Positions 36,796 through 49,196 of a stretch of DNA of 64,000 nt are shown here, piece by piece; within the stretch, counting starts at the first letter, position 1, and every line of letters begins with the position of its first letter. Below the pieces are notes generated by a model, which worked only from the letters and a program-made list of their open reading frames with translations, was not told the DNA's origin and ran no database searches. This stretch comes from Fagopyrum homotropicum (taxonomy: Eukaryota > Streptophyta > Magnoliopsida > Caryophyllales > Polygonaceae), in assembly GCA_033239125.1 (NCBI GenBank), contig BSWB01000001.1, positions 26,563,501 to 26,627,500 of the forward strand, given 5' to 3'. Both the position numbers and the translations under genes were made by a program.

Positions 36796-39700
36796 TTAAG
36801 AGAAGTCTTTAATAAACCTCCGGTAAAAACCGGCATGCCCTAAGAAACTCCTTACCCCCTTCACCGAGGTAGGTGGTGGCAACTTCTCTATCGTTTCAAT
36901 CTTGGCCCTATCAACCTCAATGCCACGGTTGGACACCAAGTGTCCCAACATAATACCTTCACTTACCATGAAGTGGCACTTTTCCCAATTTAAGACAAGG
37001 TTTGTCTCCTCACATCTCTTAAGTACTAATGACAAGTTAGCCAAGCAATTATCAAAGGAAGAACCATAAACAGAAAAATCATCCATAAATACTTCCATGA
37101 TGTTTTCAAGGTATTCCGAAAAGATAGCCATCATACACCTTTGGAAGGTGGCGGGTGCATTACACAACCCAAATGGCATTCTCCTATATGCAAGAGTACC
37201 CCATGGACATGTAAATGTGGTTTTCTCTTGGTCATCGGGGTGGATAGGGATTTGGAAGAATCCACTATAGCCATTTAAGTAGCAAAAATGAGAATGTTGG
37301 GCTAACCTCTCTAGCATTTGGTCAATGAAAGGAAGAGGGAAGTGATCTTTCCTAGAGGCCATGTTCAATTTCCTATAGTCAATACACATCCTCCATCCCG
37401 TAACCGTCCTAGTTGGGATTAGTTCATTGTTTTCATTAGTCACTACGGTCATCCCACCCTTTTTGGGAACTACATGAACGGGACTAACCCACTTACTATC
37501 CGAGATAGGGTAGATAATCCCCGCATCTAGCAACTTAATGATCTCTTTCTTGACTACCTCTTTCATTATAGGATTCAATCTTCTTTGATGTTCAATAGAG
37601 GGTTTATGGTTATCTTCCATCAATATCTTATGCATGCACAAAGAAGGTTTTATGCCAACTAAATCATCAATAGTATAGCCAATGGCTTTCCTATGCAATC
37701 TTAGCTCATGCAACAACTTAGCAAGTTCATCATCATTCAAGCATGCATTCACAATCACCGGATATGTAGAATTATCACCAAGAAAAGCATACTTCAAATG
37801 AGAGGGAAGGGGTTTGAGTTCAAGTTTAGGAGGACCTTTGTCCAGTGGAGACGATACAAATAACGTTGGATGAGATGAATCCAAAGCAAATGAAGACCCT
37901 CCAAGGCTCCTTGAAGCTTGATCATCAATGAGGGCTGCTTCTGGGGGAACCATGGTTGGATCCACGGCTCTTGGCACATCCACGGCCATGGAAGTTGCCA
38001 ACCTTGCTCGTTGGAGCTTTCCAAAGAGTTCTACGGCCGTGGAACACATTCCACGCCCGTGGAACCTACAGGTGTTCAGCATGCCTTCGTGGTCTTCAGT
38101 TTCAACTCTTGTTTCCTTTTCTAGTGCTTCCAAGGCCTTGATCTCTTCATTGCAAGCCTCCTCAACACCTTCCTCCATCAAACTTAAGGTAAGAACCTTC
38201 TCCAAGGGGTCCTTGATCAAGATCGAGCTCACAACTTCTCTAGACTCCTCTTGCTCGACAATGTTGAACACATCTTCATCAAGGGTTGGCCCTTTCATCA
38301 TTGTGGACAACTTGAACTTCATGTTCTCTTCTCCAATGTTGAAGGAGAGGATCCCATTCTTGCAATCCACTAGGCATCCGGAAGTGGCTAGGAAAGGTCT
38401 TCCTAAGATGATGGGAACGGGATAGTCCGCCGGGATGTCCAAGACAACAAAGTCAATCGGCACATAGAACTTCCCTAGTTGCACCGGAATGTCTTCTAAG
38501 ATCCCAACCGGGTGAGTGATTGAGCGGTCCGCCATGTAGAGGGTCATCTTGACTGGCTTTGGCTCTCCTAGCCCAACCTTGTTGCAGAGTGCAAGCGGGA
38601 TGATGCTTACACTTGCCCCAAGATCACAAAGGGCTTCATACTTCACTTCTCCCACTCCAATTGGGACACAAAAGGATCCCGGGTCTCTTAGCTTAGGAGG
38701 CATCTCCTCCTTCATCGTTTGAATCAACTCCGAGGATCTCTTTGTCATCCTTACTTCCCCATACTCCTCCAACTTCCTTTTGTTGGAGAGTATTTCCTTC
38801 AAGAACTTGCCATATGCCGGCATTCCTAAAATAGCATCCATGAACGGAATATTAATATGCAATTTAGACATAAGTTCAAGGAATTTACCAAAGTGATTGT
38901 CCAAGCGAGCTCTCGCTCGTGATTGTGGGAACGGTAGTGGTGGTTTGAATGGAGGCGGTGCCACATAGGTTGGCTCAACATCCTTGATCTTGCCTCCATC
39001 TTCTTGTACTATCTCTTCTTCAACCACTACTTGCTTTCCCTTAGCATTATCCCTTGGCAAGGGATCCTTCATACTCAACCCACTCCTCGTTGTAATGGCC
39101 AACACTTGGCCTCTTGGGTTGTCTTCGGTCCTTCCGGGAAGCTTTCCCGGATCTCTATGGGCTTCACCCGCCTTTTGGAACACTTGTGCTTCCAACACCT
39201 TTTGAGCCTTAGAGATGGAAGTCACCGTGCTCTCAAGACCACTCAACCTTCCAAGCAATTGCTCAAACAGCATTTCGGTCCTATCCCTTGGAGGTTGAGT
39301 AAATCCGGGTGGAGGTTCTTGTGAAGCTTTTGGTGGTGGAGTTGTACTTGTGGAAGCGGGAGGGTTCAAGGCTCCATCCGGGTTAGAGTAGGAAAACCCG
39401 GGATGGTTATGGTTGGGCCGGTAATTGTTGAATTGACGGTTGTTGTTGAAGTTCCTTGGGCCTTGGTAGTTGTTATAATTGCCCCTTCCCATGTAATTCA
39501 CATCTTCCTCCTTGGAAGACAAGTTTGCTTGCACTTGCACTTGAGGAGTTGCTTGGTTCTTCAAAGTTGTAGCACACAACTCTCTCAAGGACTTCAATTC
39601 ATTATTGATGGCATCAAGCTTGAAGTTGCTCATGGTGACTTCACTCACCTCATATGCTCCCGCCTTTCTCCCGTCACTCTTCCTATGGGAGTATTTCTCA

Positions 39701-40698
39701 ATCACTAGAGCTTGTTTCTCCACAAACTCCCAAGCTTCATCCACATGCTTTTCCATGAAAGTCCCACCGGAAAGAGATTGGAGCTTGATTTGGCTATCTT
39801 CATCAAGTCCCTTGAAGTAGATCTCTAATAGCTCAATTTTTGGTATACCATGGTGTGGACAATCTAGGAGAAGATCTTTGAACCTCTCCAAAGACTTGAA
39901 TAAACTCTCTCTATCCTTCATCACGAAGGCATTTATCTTCCCTCTTAACTCGGTAGTCTTGGAAGGTGGGAAGAACTTAGTCAAAAACTCGGTTGTCATC
40001 TCCTCCCAAGTACTAACTCGCCCTTGTGGAATAGATTGATACCAAGCCAAGGCTTTATCCTTAAGAGAGAAGGAAAAAGCCCTAAGCTTATGGTTATTGC
40101 TCTCCAATCTCGGCGGTCTAAGAGTCTCCATCAAAATCTCATAGTTCATCAAGTGTTGATGAGGAGACTCTCCTTCCATCCCTCCAAATTGATTATGCCG
40201 GATCATTTGTAGAACTTGAGGGCGGAGCTCGTAGTTGTGGGTTGCGGGATCTCCTAAGTTCACACCCGGACGGTGTGCTCTTTGTGCCGGATCCATACGT
40301 CTCCCTAATGTTTGTGGCTCTTCAATTGAAATGGGCACAACCCTAACATTCGCCGCCGGCTACGGTTGTGGTGGAGGAGGTGGAGGTTGTTGACGATTAA
40401 GCTCTCCTTGCACAAGGGCTTGCCTAATCTCATCAATCTCCCTCCTAGTCGCTTCTTGCCTCTCATTGGCAAGTCTCCTTTCTTCCTCCAAGAGCTCATC
40501 TCTTAGCCTTATTTGCTCTAAAGCCTCATCCAATTCAGCTTGGAGATCTCTTCCGGCCATCTCTTTTCCCCTTTTAATGCTCTTGGATCTAGATCTAAGG
40601 GTTTTCTCCGGTTCAGGATCGAATGGAGCTAAATCCTTGCCACGAGATCTTCGCATACACCTAAAGAGTAAGAGATGTCCTGAAAAGCAAAGACACAA
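36796..40698 (-). pseudogene. B3 gag-protease-RT segment with RT active-site change
   Basis: Stops are shared with B1 and B2 (40360-40362, 36796-36798). The first RT catalytic Asp (YLDGYSGF) is Asn here (codon 37273-37275), so this copy could not polymerise even if translated. It keeps His in EKCHFMV, like A1, where B1 and B2 have Tyr. SLERF is shared with B2. Confidence 0.88.
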
Positions 40699-40771
40699 AC
40701 CAAAGAGAGATCAAAAGCAACAAGAAAGATCTACACTATAAACAATCACAAAATAGACTCAATCTAGACCT

Positions 40772-40791
40772 AGTCCCCGGCAACGGCACCA
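40772..40791 (-). other. Primer-binding site of B3
   Basis: Same 20-base site as B1 and B2. Confidence 0.85.
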
Positions 40792-40797
40792 AAAACT

Positions 40798-42618
40798 TGT
40801 TACGTCTAGGAATAGATGCGCAATAAGCTTTAAATTTATACTCGTTATATGTCTCCTAACTCCTAGCGCACCCGCAGTGTACGGGACGTTTGTAGTAGGG
40901 TTAGTATTCCGAGGTCGAACACAAAGACTAAGGTGAGATTGATTCGATTAGTGATTAAGTCTAGTGAAAATCTAAGCCTTAGAAAAGACAAGGGAATAAA
41001 GAAATGAAAATCTAAATGTTTTTGGATGGGTTTTTAGGTGATCAATCAAGGATCACGAATCATGCAAAATGAACAATCAACTAAACCAACAAATCAAAAC
41101 AAACAAACAAGCTAAAACGAGATACGAGATCAAGAGAGAAAAGCGGATTCTAGGGGTTGGAAGTTCCGGTTATGGCGTAGGACTCAAGATATCTAATCAT
41201 TCCTTGGATTAACTATGATGTGTTGGGAGTGAGTGTTTCTAGATTGGGGTCAATCACCGGGTAGGTCTCATGGTCCACTAGTTCGTTCCTAAGATCTTAT
41301 CACCGGGTAAGTCTCTAAGAATCTAAGGAATGGAATTCTACACAAACCGGATTGTCACCTAGGGATCTAACCTTTCTTCACCGGGTAAGTCTCGGAAGGG
41401 TAAGTCCTAAACAACTATCCTAGCACACTTAGTCCAATGGCGGCTTATGAGGCTCACCACTACCTAGGATTTGTCATCTTTGAAATCTAAGAGTAAGAAT
41501 CACCGGGTAGGTCTCTTCTAACACTTAGTTGCTAACACTAGGTCACCCTAGGGTAGTTTTAACTCAACAAACACTAGGATTTCAACATTATAACAATCTA
41601 AAGCTAGATCCATCGAACCAGGGAGAATCACGGGCTGTTCTACCAAGTCACGGCCATGGACTGGCAAGAACAAACCGTGGACCCTAACAGAGGTTTCGTT
41701 CAAGTGAGTGACTCATCCAAGGGTAAATCTAAGTCCATCCTATCATAGTCCTAACCACAACCATCCTTTCCTTACCCTAGAATCGCATCTATTTAGCCTA
41801 CAACATGCATGATAACAATCGAAATCATCAAACATAAAATCATAGCTTCCATTTGCAAGATAATGAAGAGAAAGAGTTGAGAAAGTGAAGCAAACAAAAC
41901 CAAGCTCAAAGTAAGATTAGAATGACTCACAACCCTTCCAAAAGAAGGTTTAAATGGTTCATACAACTCTAGAAATCAATTTCGAAATTCTTCACTACAA
42001 AAGCTATCAAAGTCTAGTAATGGTGTGTTCTTCTTCTCTTCTCCAATGGAGCTCCTCTCCTTCAATGGTAGCCCTCCTCCTTGAGAGAATCTTCTTGTTG
42101 AGAGAGTTTTTGATTGGATGATAGGGGATAATGGATGGCTGCTCCAAGATGCCTCCTCTCAGCCTTGCAGGACCACTTTTATACTACCACCATGCTAGAG
42201 AAGGCCAAGAGATCGTGGCACAGCTGTCACAACCGTTTGGCAAAAACCACGGGTGGTTCCACGGCCGTGGACCTTCAGTGAACCGTGGTTTGGTGCTTCA
42301 GCTTTGCCTTGGATCATTAAGCTTCGATTTGGTGCATGGCTTGTATTGACAAGGTTCCATGAGTCCTTCTTAGCCCTTAGCTTGCATTCCAATGAGTCCA
42401 AAAGTGTGTCATCTCAAGGAGTGACCCTCGAATGCATCGATTAAGCTCCTAAATCTCCCAAAATACCTATAAAGCAAGCAAAAGTCCGCGTAGACGTCTA
42501 TCTCGACAAAATACATGATTTGAGTGCAAACGTCGTGAACTAATGCTAGACCATGCATGAATGAGTGAAAAATCTATCCAAATGAGTGCCTAATCCTAAG
42601 TCATAAATTGTGTTATCA
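40798..42618 (-). repeat. 5' LTR of B3 (1821 bp)
   Basis: It shares the 1-base deletion (near 41649) with the B2 LTR. It is followed directly by chromovirus sequence at 42619. Confidence 0.92.
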
Positions 42619-45600
42619 CTCTCAGCGTGTCCTTTAGAGTCTAGATGGTCCACTCGGACTGACCATCATTCTGTGGATGATAAGCAGTCGTGAATTGCAG
42701 ACTCGTACCTAGGGCGGCATGCACTTGCTTCCAGAACCTCGAGGTGAACCGTCGGTCTCTTTTAGAGACTATAGTCCTAGGTACTCCGTGAAGTCTGACT
42801 ATCTATCTAGTGAACTCCGCTGCTAATCGACTTACCGGCCACATCTCCTTGATAGGAATGAAACGTTTGGTCTTCCTCAGTCGATCTACGATGACTCAAA
42901 AGGCATCAAAGCCTCGACTCGGTCTCAAACCGGTAACAAAATCCGTAGAAATGTCTTCCCAGTTCCACTGAGAAACGGGAAGTGGGTGTAACTTGCCTCC
43001 TTGACCTGTTGTTTAGTCACACAATGAGCTACATATCTCGTCACATCTGGTTTCAGACCTCCCCACCAAAAAGAGCGTCTAATATCCTGATACATCTTAC
43101 TCGCACCGGGGTGCACTGAGTAAGGTGAAGAGTGAGCCTCCTGAAGGATCCTCTATCTCAACTCTCAATCGGAAGAAACACAAACACGCTTCTGGCGTCT
43201 CAAGATCCCATCAACACCGACTGCAAACTGTGGTGCATCTTCTCGAGACATCCGGTCTCGGATCTCTGTCAGAACGGGGCAAATCTCGTACTTCCGTCGG
43301 ATCTCAACCAACAGATCAGGTAATATCTCCAAGGTGGACAACTGACTGTCGGAATCCTGGTCGATAGTGCTCGATCTTGACCTGCTCTCTAGTCACACAC
43401 TGAGCTACATATCTCGTCACATCTGGTTTCAGACCTCCCCACCAAAAAGAGCGTCTAATATCCTATACATCTTACTCGCACCGGGGTGCACTGATTAAGG
43501 TGAAGAGTGAGCCTCCTGAAGGATCCTCTGTCTCAACTCTCGATCGGAAGGCACACAAACACACTCCTGACATCTCAAGATCCCATCAGCACCGACTGCA
43601 AACTGTAGTGCATCTTCTCGAGACATCCGGTCTCGGATCTGTGTCAGAACGGGGCAACTCTCCTACTTCCGTCGAATCTCAACCAACAGATCAGGTAATA
43701 TCTCCAAGGTGGACAACTGACTGTCAGAATCCAGGAAGTGGATATCCATCTGTAGCCATGCAAGGTCTCGATGCAACTGTGTTTGAGTTGTCAACCTAGC
43801 GATCGCCATCTCCCAAGGAGTCTTCATACTAAGGGCACCAGCTACCACATTCGCCTTCCTCGGGTGGTATAAGATCTCAAGATCAAAGTCCTTGATCAAC
43901 TCCAGCCATCTTCCTTGACGGTTATTCAACTCCCGTTGAGTGAATATGTACTTCACACTCTTATGATCTGTGAAAATCTGACATGTAGCTCCGTACAAAT
44001 AATGCCTCCAAATCTTCAAAGCATTGAACCACATCAGCCAACTCAAGATCATGGGTAGGGTAATTCTCCTAATACGTCTTTAGTTGTCTAGACGTGTAAG
44101 CAATCACCTTACCCCTCTACATCAGAACACATCTCAAGCCTAGCTTGGATGCATCGTTGTAAACCACAAAGTCCTCAACGCCCTCTGTTGAGCTAAGATA
44201 GGAGCAGAGATCAACCTCTTCTTCAGCTCCTCAAAACTCTACAGGCACGGCTCGGACCATACAAATCTCGTAAACTTCCTTAGCAAGGAAGTGAGCGGTC
44301 GGGCGATAACTAAAAAGACCTCAACAAAACGCCGGTAGTAGCCTGCTAATCCTAAGAAGTTGCGTACCACCTTGACTTTCTTAGGAAGCGGTCATGATGC
44401 TACTAACTCGATCTTTGCCGGATCAACCTTGATCCCTTCAGCTGAAACGATGTGACCAAGGAATTCTACCTCGGACATCCAAAACTCGTACTTAGAGAGC
44501 TTGACGTAAAGCTCTATATCCTGTAAGACTTGAAGAACGATCCTCAAGTGTCCTGCATGCTCCTCTCTACTACGAGAGTATACCAGAATGTCATTTATGA
44601 AGACAACTATAGACTGGTCTAGGAAGTCGATGAAGATGTTGTTCATCAACTCCATGAAAACTAAGGAAGCGTTCGTGAGCCCGAATGGCATCACTACAAG
44701 CTAGTAGTCGCCATACCTGGTCCGAAATGTCGTCTTGGCTATGTACTGCTCTCTCACCCTCAGCTGGTGATATCCTAATCTCAGATCGATCCTCGAAAAC
44801 ACTGAAGCTCCATGCAGATGATCCAAAAGATCGTCGATACAGGGCAATGGTACTTATTCTTGATCGTCACCTTGTTCAGCTCTCGGTAGTCGATGCATAA
44901 CCTCATTGACCCGTCCTTCTTCCTGAAGAAGAGTACTAGTACGCCCCAAGGAGATACACTAGGGCGGATGAAGCCCTTCTATGCTAACTCCTCGAGCGGC
45001 TTCTTCAACTCAAGCATCTCGATAGGTGTCATGCGGAATGGAGCCTTAGAGATCGGTCTCATACCGGGCTCTAGCTCAATGCCAAAGTCTACACTCCTCT
45101 GTGGAGGTAAACCCGATGGCTCTCCAAAGACGTTAGCAAACTCGCAAACTACTGGAATCTCCACCAAAGTTGGACTCGTACTATCATTCATGGCATAGCA
45201 CCAAAAAGCCTCGCAACCTTGATCGATAAGTCTCACAACTCGGACTGTAGTGATGATTATACCGGTCTTCCCGAGATCTCATCCTCTGAAGATCTCTACA
45301 TGACACGCATCTGTAGTTACCGTCACTGTCCTCTTACAGATGTCCATAACTGCTCGATGTCGATCCATCCAATCCATGCCAAGGATAACTTCTTCATGTA
45401 CTAAGTACATGACGAAGAAGTCAGCTGGCCAATCGCGACCTCCCAATCTAATAGGGCAATCGCGAACCTCAAGTATACCTCGAATCTTACCCCCATCAGG
45501 TAATCCTATAAAGAAGGGTCTACCTTCTACGGTAACTAAGGCCAATCTATCTACGCATGCATCAGATATAAAAGAATGCGTAGCAGCGGTATCGAAAAGA

Positions 45601-46218
45601 ACTCTGACAAGAAAACCATTAATATGAATGTTACTTGTGGTCGTTGGAGCAGTCGGCTCCACTGCACTCCTCAGCTCATAAACTCTAGTTGAGGCACCTC
45701 TAGTGTCAGAAGTACCACCTCCTCGTCCTCTGTCCTGACCCGGAGTGGATCCATTAGGAGCGGTAAAACCAGGAAGTATTTGCTGCTGCTGATACTGAGA
45801 CCTTTGTCCACCTCCTGCAGCACTAGCACATGGAGAACCCTGCTGTGATAGTGTCTTGCCTTGATGGCAAAACGCAGCTATGTGTCTTGTCTTGCCACAT
45901 GAAAAGCAAGTCATCGCGGGCTTCTTACAATCAGCTCGGATGTGTCATGTACCTCCGCAGTTATGACACTATCGTCCTCAATCTGAACTCTACTGAAAAC
46001 CAGAACGTCCCGGCGTCTGACTACGCCCAAATCCAGCTACTTTAGCTCCAGCACTAGCTGATGTAGTCTTTTGTCTCTTCTCAGGACCTCTTGTCTAAGA
46101 AGCTCTCCTCTGATCCGGCCGGTCTCTCTCATAAGCAGAAGCTCTATCCTAATAGTGCGTCAAAGAATCACAACGGAAACCAGCAAGATAAGAGCGTGTA
46201 TACTCTCTCAATTTTCGA
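42619..46218 (-). pseudogene. T3: longest chromovirus copy in the array, integrase through gag zinc knuckle
   Basis: Reading right to left on the minus strand: gag zinc knuckle CFSCGKTRHIAAFC (C-x2-C-x4-H-x4-C, 45870-45914), protease (45279-45914 frame; DTAATHSFIS, where T4 reads DTGATHSF, so the active-site Gly is lost), RT N-terminal part (44979-45236; FGIELEPGMRPISKAPFRMTPIEM), RT core (44392-44694; ancestral MMPFGLTNAS, but FIND for FIDD), RNase H (43663-44052) and integrase (42619-43116). It continues without a break past 44867, where T1 and T2 end, so it is the source of the fragments. It stops at 46218 against a solo LTR. Confidence 0.83.
44999..46218 (-). repeat. 1.2 kb direct repeat, left copy (matches 49197-50413)
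   Basis: The RT N-terminus to gag stretch of T3 recurs in the same orientation after the solo LTR. The copies differ at scattered positions, by rough eye about 3 percent. The boundaries coincide exactly with the two LTR ends. Confidence 0.85.
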
Positions 46219-49196
46219 TGTAATATCCGGAATTTTTATTCCGTTTAATTCCATATCAAACCGGATTCCGATCTGTTGATCTTTCCTCGTTCTACACCAT
46301 CTCAAATTTCTATCATTTTATGTAACTTCACTTCACATAAAATGATAGAATTTTTATATCAAACCCTAGAGTTATTCTACTTCTAGTTCATGTCTTTCGA
46401 CAAGAACATGACAAGACCATGACAACGTCGCCGACGATTTATGACAAGAATTGACGAGACCAAGACGACATCGTGACAAGCGTTTGATAAGGTCATGCAT
46501 AAGCTTGACAAAGTCATGACAAATTTTGACAACCTCACCCCACTCTTCTTTTTACCTTGCTTCAGCCCAACCCTTTGCCTTGTTTGAAGCCCATCTACTT
46601 ACCTTGCTGCATGCTCCATTAGCCCAACCGGGAGTTGGTCCAATAGTCCGATAGCCCAAGAAACCATCAAGCACCAGCCCAGCTGTGTAGGAAGTTGTCC
46701 ACGTAATGAAACGCTGAACTGGAGAGGGAGCCGAATCTGATTCTGTAACCGTCCCTAAGATCACGCAGCACACAACCCTCCTTGCCTTGTGTAGCCACAG
46801 CCGTGTTTCCATCCAGATTCATGCGAGATCTCTTCCCTTTCTCTTCTTCTTTGACATACAGAACCTCAGCAGGTGACTCCATCGAAAGATCCCTCACACA
46901 GATCAAGCATGCGGTCGCCTTCTGCATCTCATACAAAGCACGCCTGTCGTCGCCTTCTGCATCTCGCCCAGCAAGCCCCTCCCTTGTTCACTCGCAGCAG
47001 ACGAAGAACGCACCAAAGAGCAGCAGGATGGCTAGCCTTCTACACCCAACGCCGCCTGAGCAAGTGAGCCTTTGCTTCTCCCTCTTCTCCTATCTGCTTC
47101 ATGTCGTCCAACAAATACCAACCTCCCTTGATGTAGACAGCATGACTGACGCGATCTGGTGTCACCATACGAGCCACACACAAGCACCTGTATATCCCAA
47201 ACAACAACGATGCAGCCTCACCACGCCAGGTCTCGCCTCTCTTCTGTCCAGGAACTGAAATCGGGAGTAGAGATCGACTCAAAGCCATGATCCATCTCGA
47301 CTGGGCAGAGGGGCGCTTCTGTGTCTTTCCCTTGTGCACTTGAGCGTGATTGAACAGACCAGTCGGGCCTCCGGCATTACACCACACAAATCAGAAGAGG
47401 TGAGTATGGTCCTCCCTCCCTATCCTTACCATTTTGTTCTCATAGTCATTAACGGCGAGTAACCAGGGAAAACGAGACGGCCAAGGCTGAGTCCAGGAAG
47501 GTCCAGTCCGATCTGGTCCAGGAAAAGGAAGAGGGAGACGTGAGACAGGTAACTGACTCAGCTAGGGTATATCTTGCTACATAAAATCACATATGTAGTA
47601 CAGTTTGAGAAGTCTCGAGATTACCACTCACTAGTTTTGAACTTGTGACCTGTAGAGTAGTTTTCTTTGTGTGGTTTATGTGAGCAGCAGGAATCGAAGG
47701 AGGGACCTAAGGCTTGCTCCTTTATTTTCAGAAGTTAGGGTTAAAACTGTTGACTTTTAGCCCATAACTACATCCCTTAGATCGAACATCCACCGTTCAA
47801 TTTTTTATATGTTAAAGGTGGATATAGGTAGTATATGATATTAAAATTTGGGAACAATTCAACGGTCGGATTTGAAGTTATTAAGCCTCAAATTGTGGTG
47901 GTTGTACAGTTTCAAAAAGAACTCAGATTTTGACTAAGTATAGAGCTTTTGGATTTTTGGGACCATCTTTGGAGATTTATATAGAGAGTTTGGTTGTAAG
48001 TTTTAGAGAGATCTTTGGCCTAATGATTAGGATGCATATCATAGAAGACTTGGTTAATTTTCTTAGAATTTTTTAGATTTTATTCGGGACTCGTATCATA
48101 GGCTAAGGTTGGACCTTAGTGACTTTGTAAAAAGTTAAGAAAAATGGGTAATCTATAAGTTCTACCTAAACTAACTCTTAAGAGTTAGATTATGAAATTA
48201 AGTCCCAAAGAAAGGTTTGGGCATATATCATAGGATCTTTGAGAGTTTTGGGACAAGGGGTAAAATGGTCATTTTACCTTAGGAGGGCCTTTTAGTATTT
48301 TCTCTTGAAGGGATTATACATCTTAGAAGTTATAGACTCCTAATAACATGGGATGTATTTTGATCCACGTGCCCTTATGACAGGCAGTTGAGTCCCAACA
48401 GTTGCGGACCGAGTTGAGATAACGGGAATCGAGTTTCGATTCAGATAAGTCTTTTGGGCTTACTTAGCTGACTTCTAGAGATGAGTGTGAATAATGATAG
48501 TGGTGTTTGAACGATATGTTTATAGTTATGTTTTAGTAGTAATTATCTACCGACTTATATTTTGGCCTAAGAGTAACGGGCGGTGGCATTCTGCTCAGTT
48601 AGCCTGAGGGCGCTGGGGGTTTCTTTAGGGACTAGTCCACACTCGGTTTGTAGTGATGCTACCGGCGGAGGTGAGCTAGACCTACACCCAGTTGGATAAG
48701 GAACGGAGGCGAGAACTGTTAAGAGTTCTCGTGCCACAATTGTAAAATAGAATAAGATGAATCACTTAACTACTAGATAATAACCGGTTTGTGTGTCAGC
48801 ATGATGATTATTTTATGTTATCTTGGTTGTGTTTGTGCTATTTTTATTCTTCTTATTTTTAGATTGTTAGCTAACGGTTTATCCGTGTTGTAGTTTTTGT
48901 AGAGATAAACGGTTGCAGAGAGATTCAGGAAGGATGGTCAACCGGGTCCACGTACTCATTAGATGGGGACGGGGGAGTCTTCCATACGGCATGCATGTTA
49001 TGTATCTATATATATGTTTGTAAGGCTGTCACATGTGTACATTCATACCACAAAAACTTTATGTTTTGGAAATTATTTTATATACATTTGTGCCTTGTTG
49101 TAAGATCCTAGTAAGGTTGTTGTTAAACCAAGGTCGGGATCCATTGTGAGGTCCTAACCAGTAGCTCCCCGAGTTCCTAGAACTTGGGGTGTTACA
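46219..49196 (+). repeat. Solo LTR of a chromovirus-like element (2978 bp), no target duplication
   Basis: It starts TGTAATATCCGG and ends GGGGTGTTACA. Its last ~100 bp resemble, in reverse complement, the start of the LTR at 53279 (shared CCTCACAATGG and GATCCCGACC-type blocks), so it is a plus-strand chromovirus-type LTR. No primer site or internal region adjoins. The 5 bases on each side (ttcga, gcttc) do not match. ORFs inside (such as 46782-47258) look like chance. Confidence 0.75.
46308..46350. repeat. Perfect 16-bp inverted repeat with 11-bp loop
   Basis: TTCTATCATTTTATGT (46308-46323) pairs with ACATAAAATGATAGAA (46335-46350). It lies about 90 bp inside the solo LTR and would form a strong hairpin in RNA. 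Confidence 0.85.

Larger units (their letters stand above)
33795..42618 (-). mobile_element. Athila-like element B3, third array copy (3' end missing)
   Basis: Third near-identical copy, sister to B2 by shared derived bases, with additional private damage (an extra nonsense codon and an RT active-site change). 33795-34911 is non-coding 3' region, with two fewer bases in this stretch than B2 (partly a shorter poly-T run near 34378). Confidence 0.9.
11614..44866. repeat. Three-unit tandem array, period about 11.09 kb
   Basis: Each unit is Athila internal region + LTR + chromovirus fragment. Equivalent points are 11091 then 11089 bp apart (integrase stops 12816, 23907, 34996) or 11090 then 11089 bp apart (LTR ends 20439, 31529, 42618). 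Junctions between units (22687 and 33777) have identical filler. Unit 1 is continuous on its left with the rest of B1, and unit 3 on its right with the rest of the chromovirus, so these are the original flanks. Each copy has private base changes, which argues against simple assembly repetition. Confidence 0.88.

Noticed and set aside
20440..46218. Possible CRISPR-like or satellite array from regular repetition
   Set aside because: Repeat units are 11 kb of retrotransposon sequence; no short direct repeats with unique spacers.
46552..47387. Cluster of overlapping ORFs on both strands inside the 2978-bp LTR
   Set aside because: No recognisable domain, mutually overlapping, and within an LTR. 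A captured gene fragment remains possible but unsupported.
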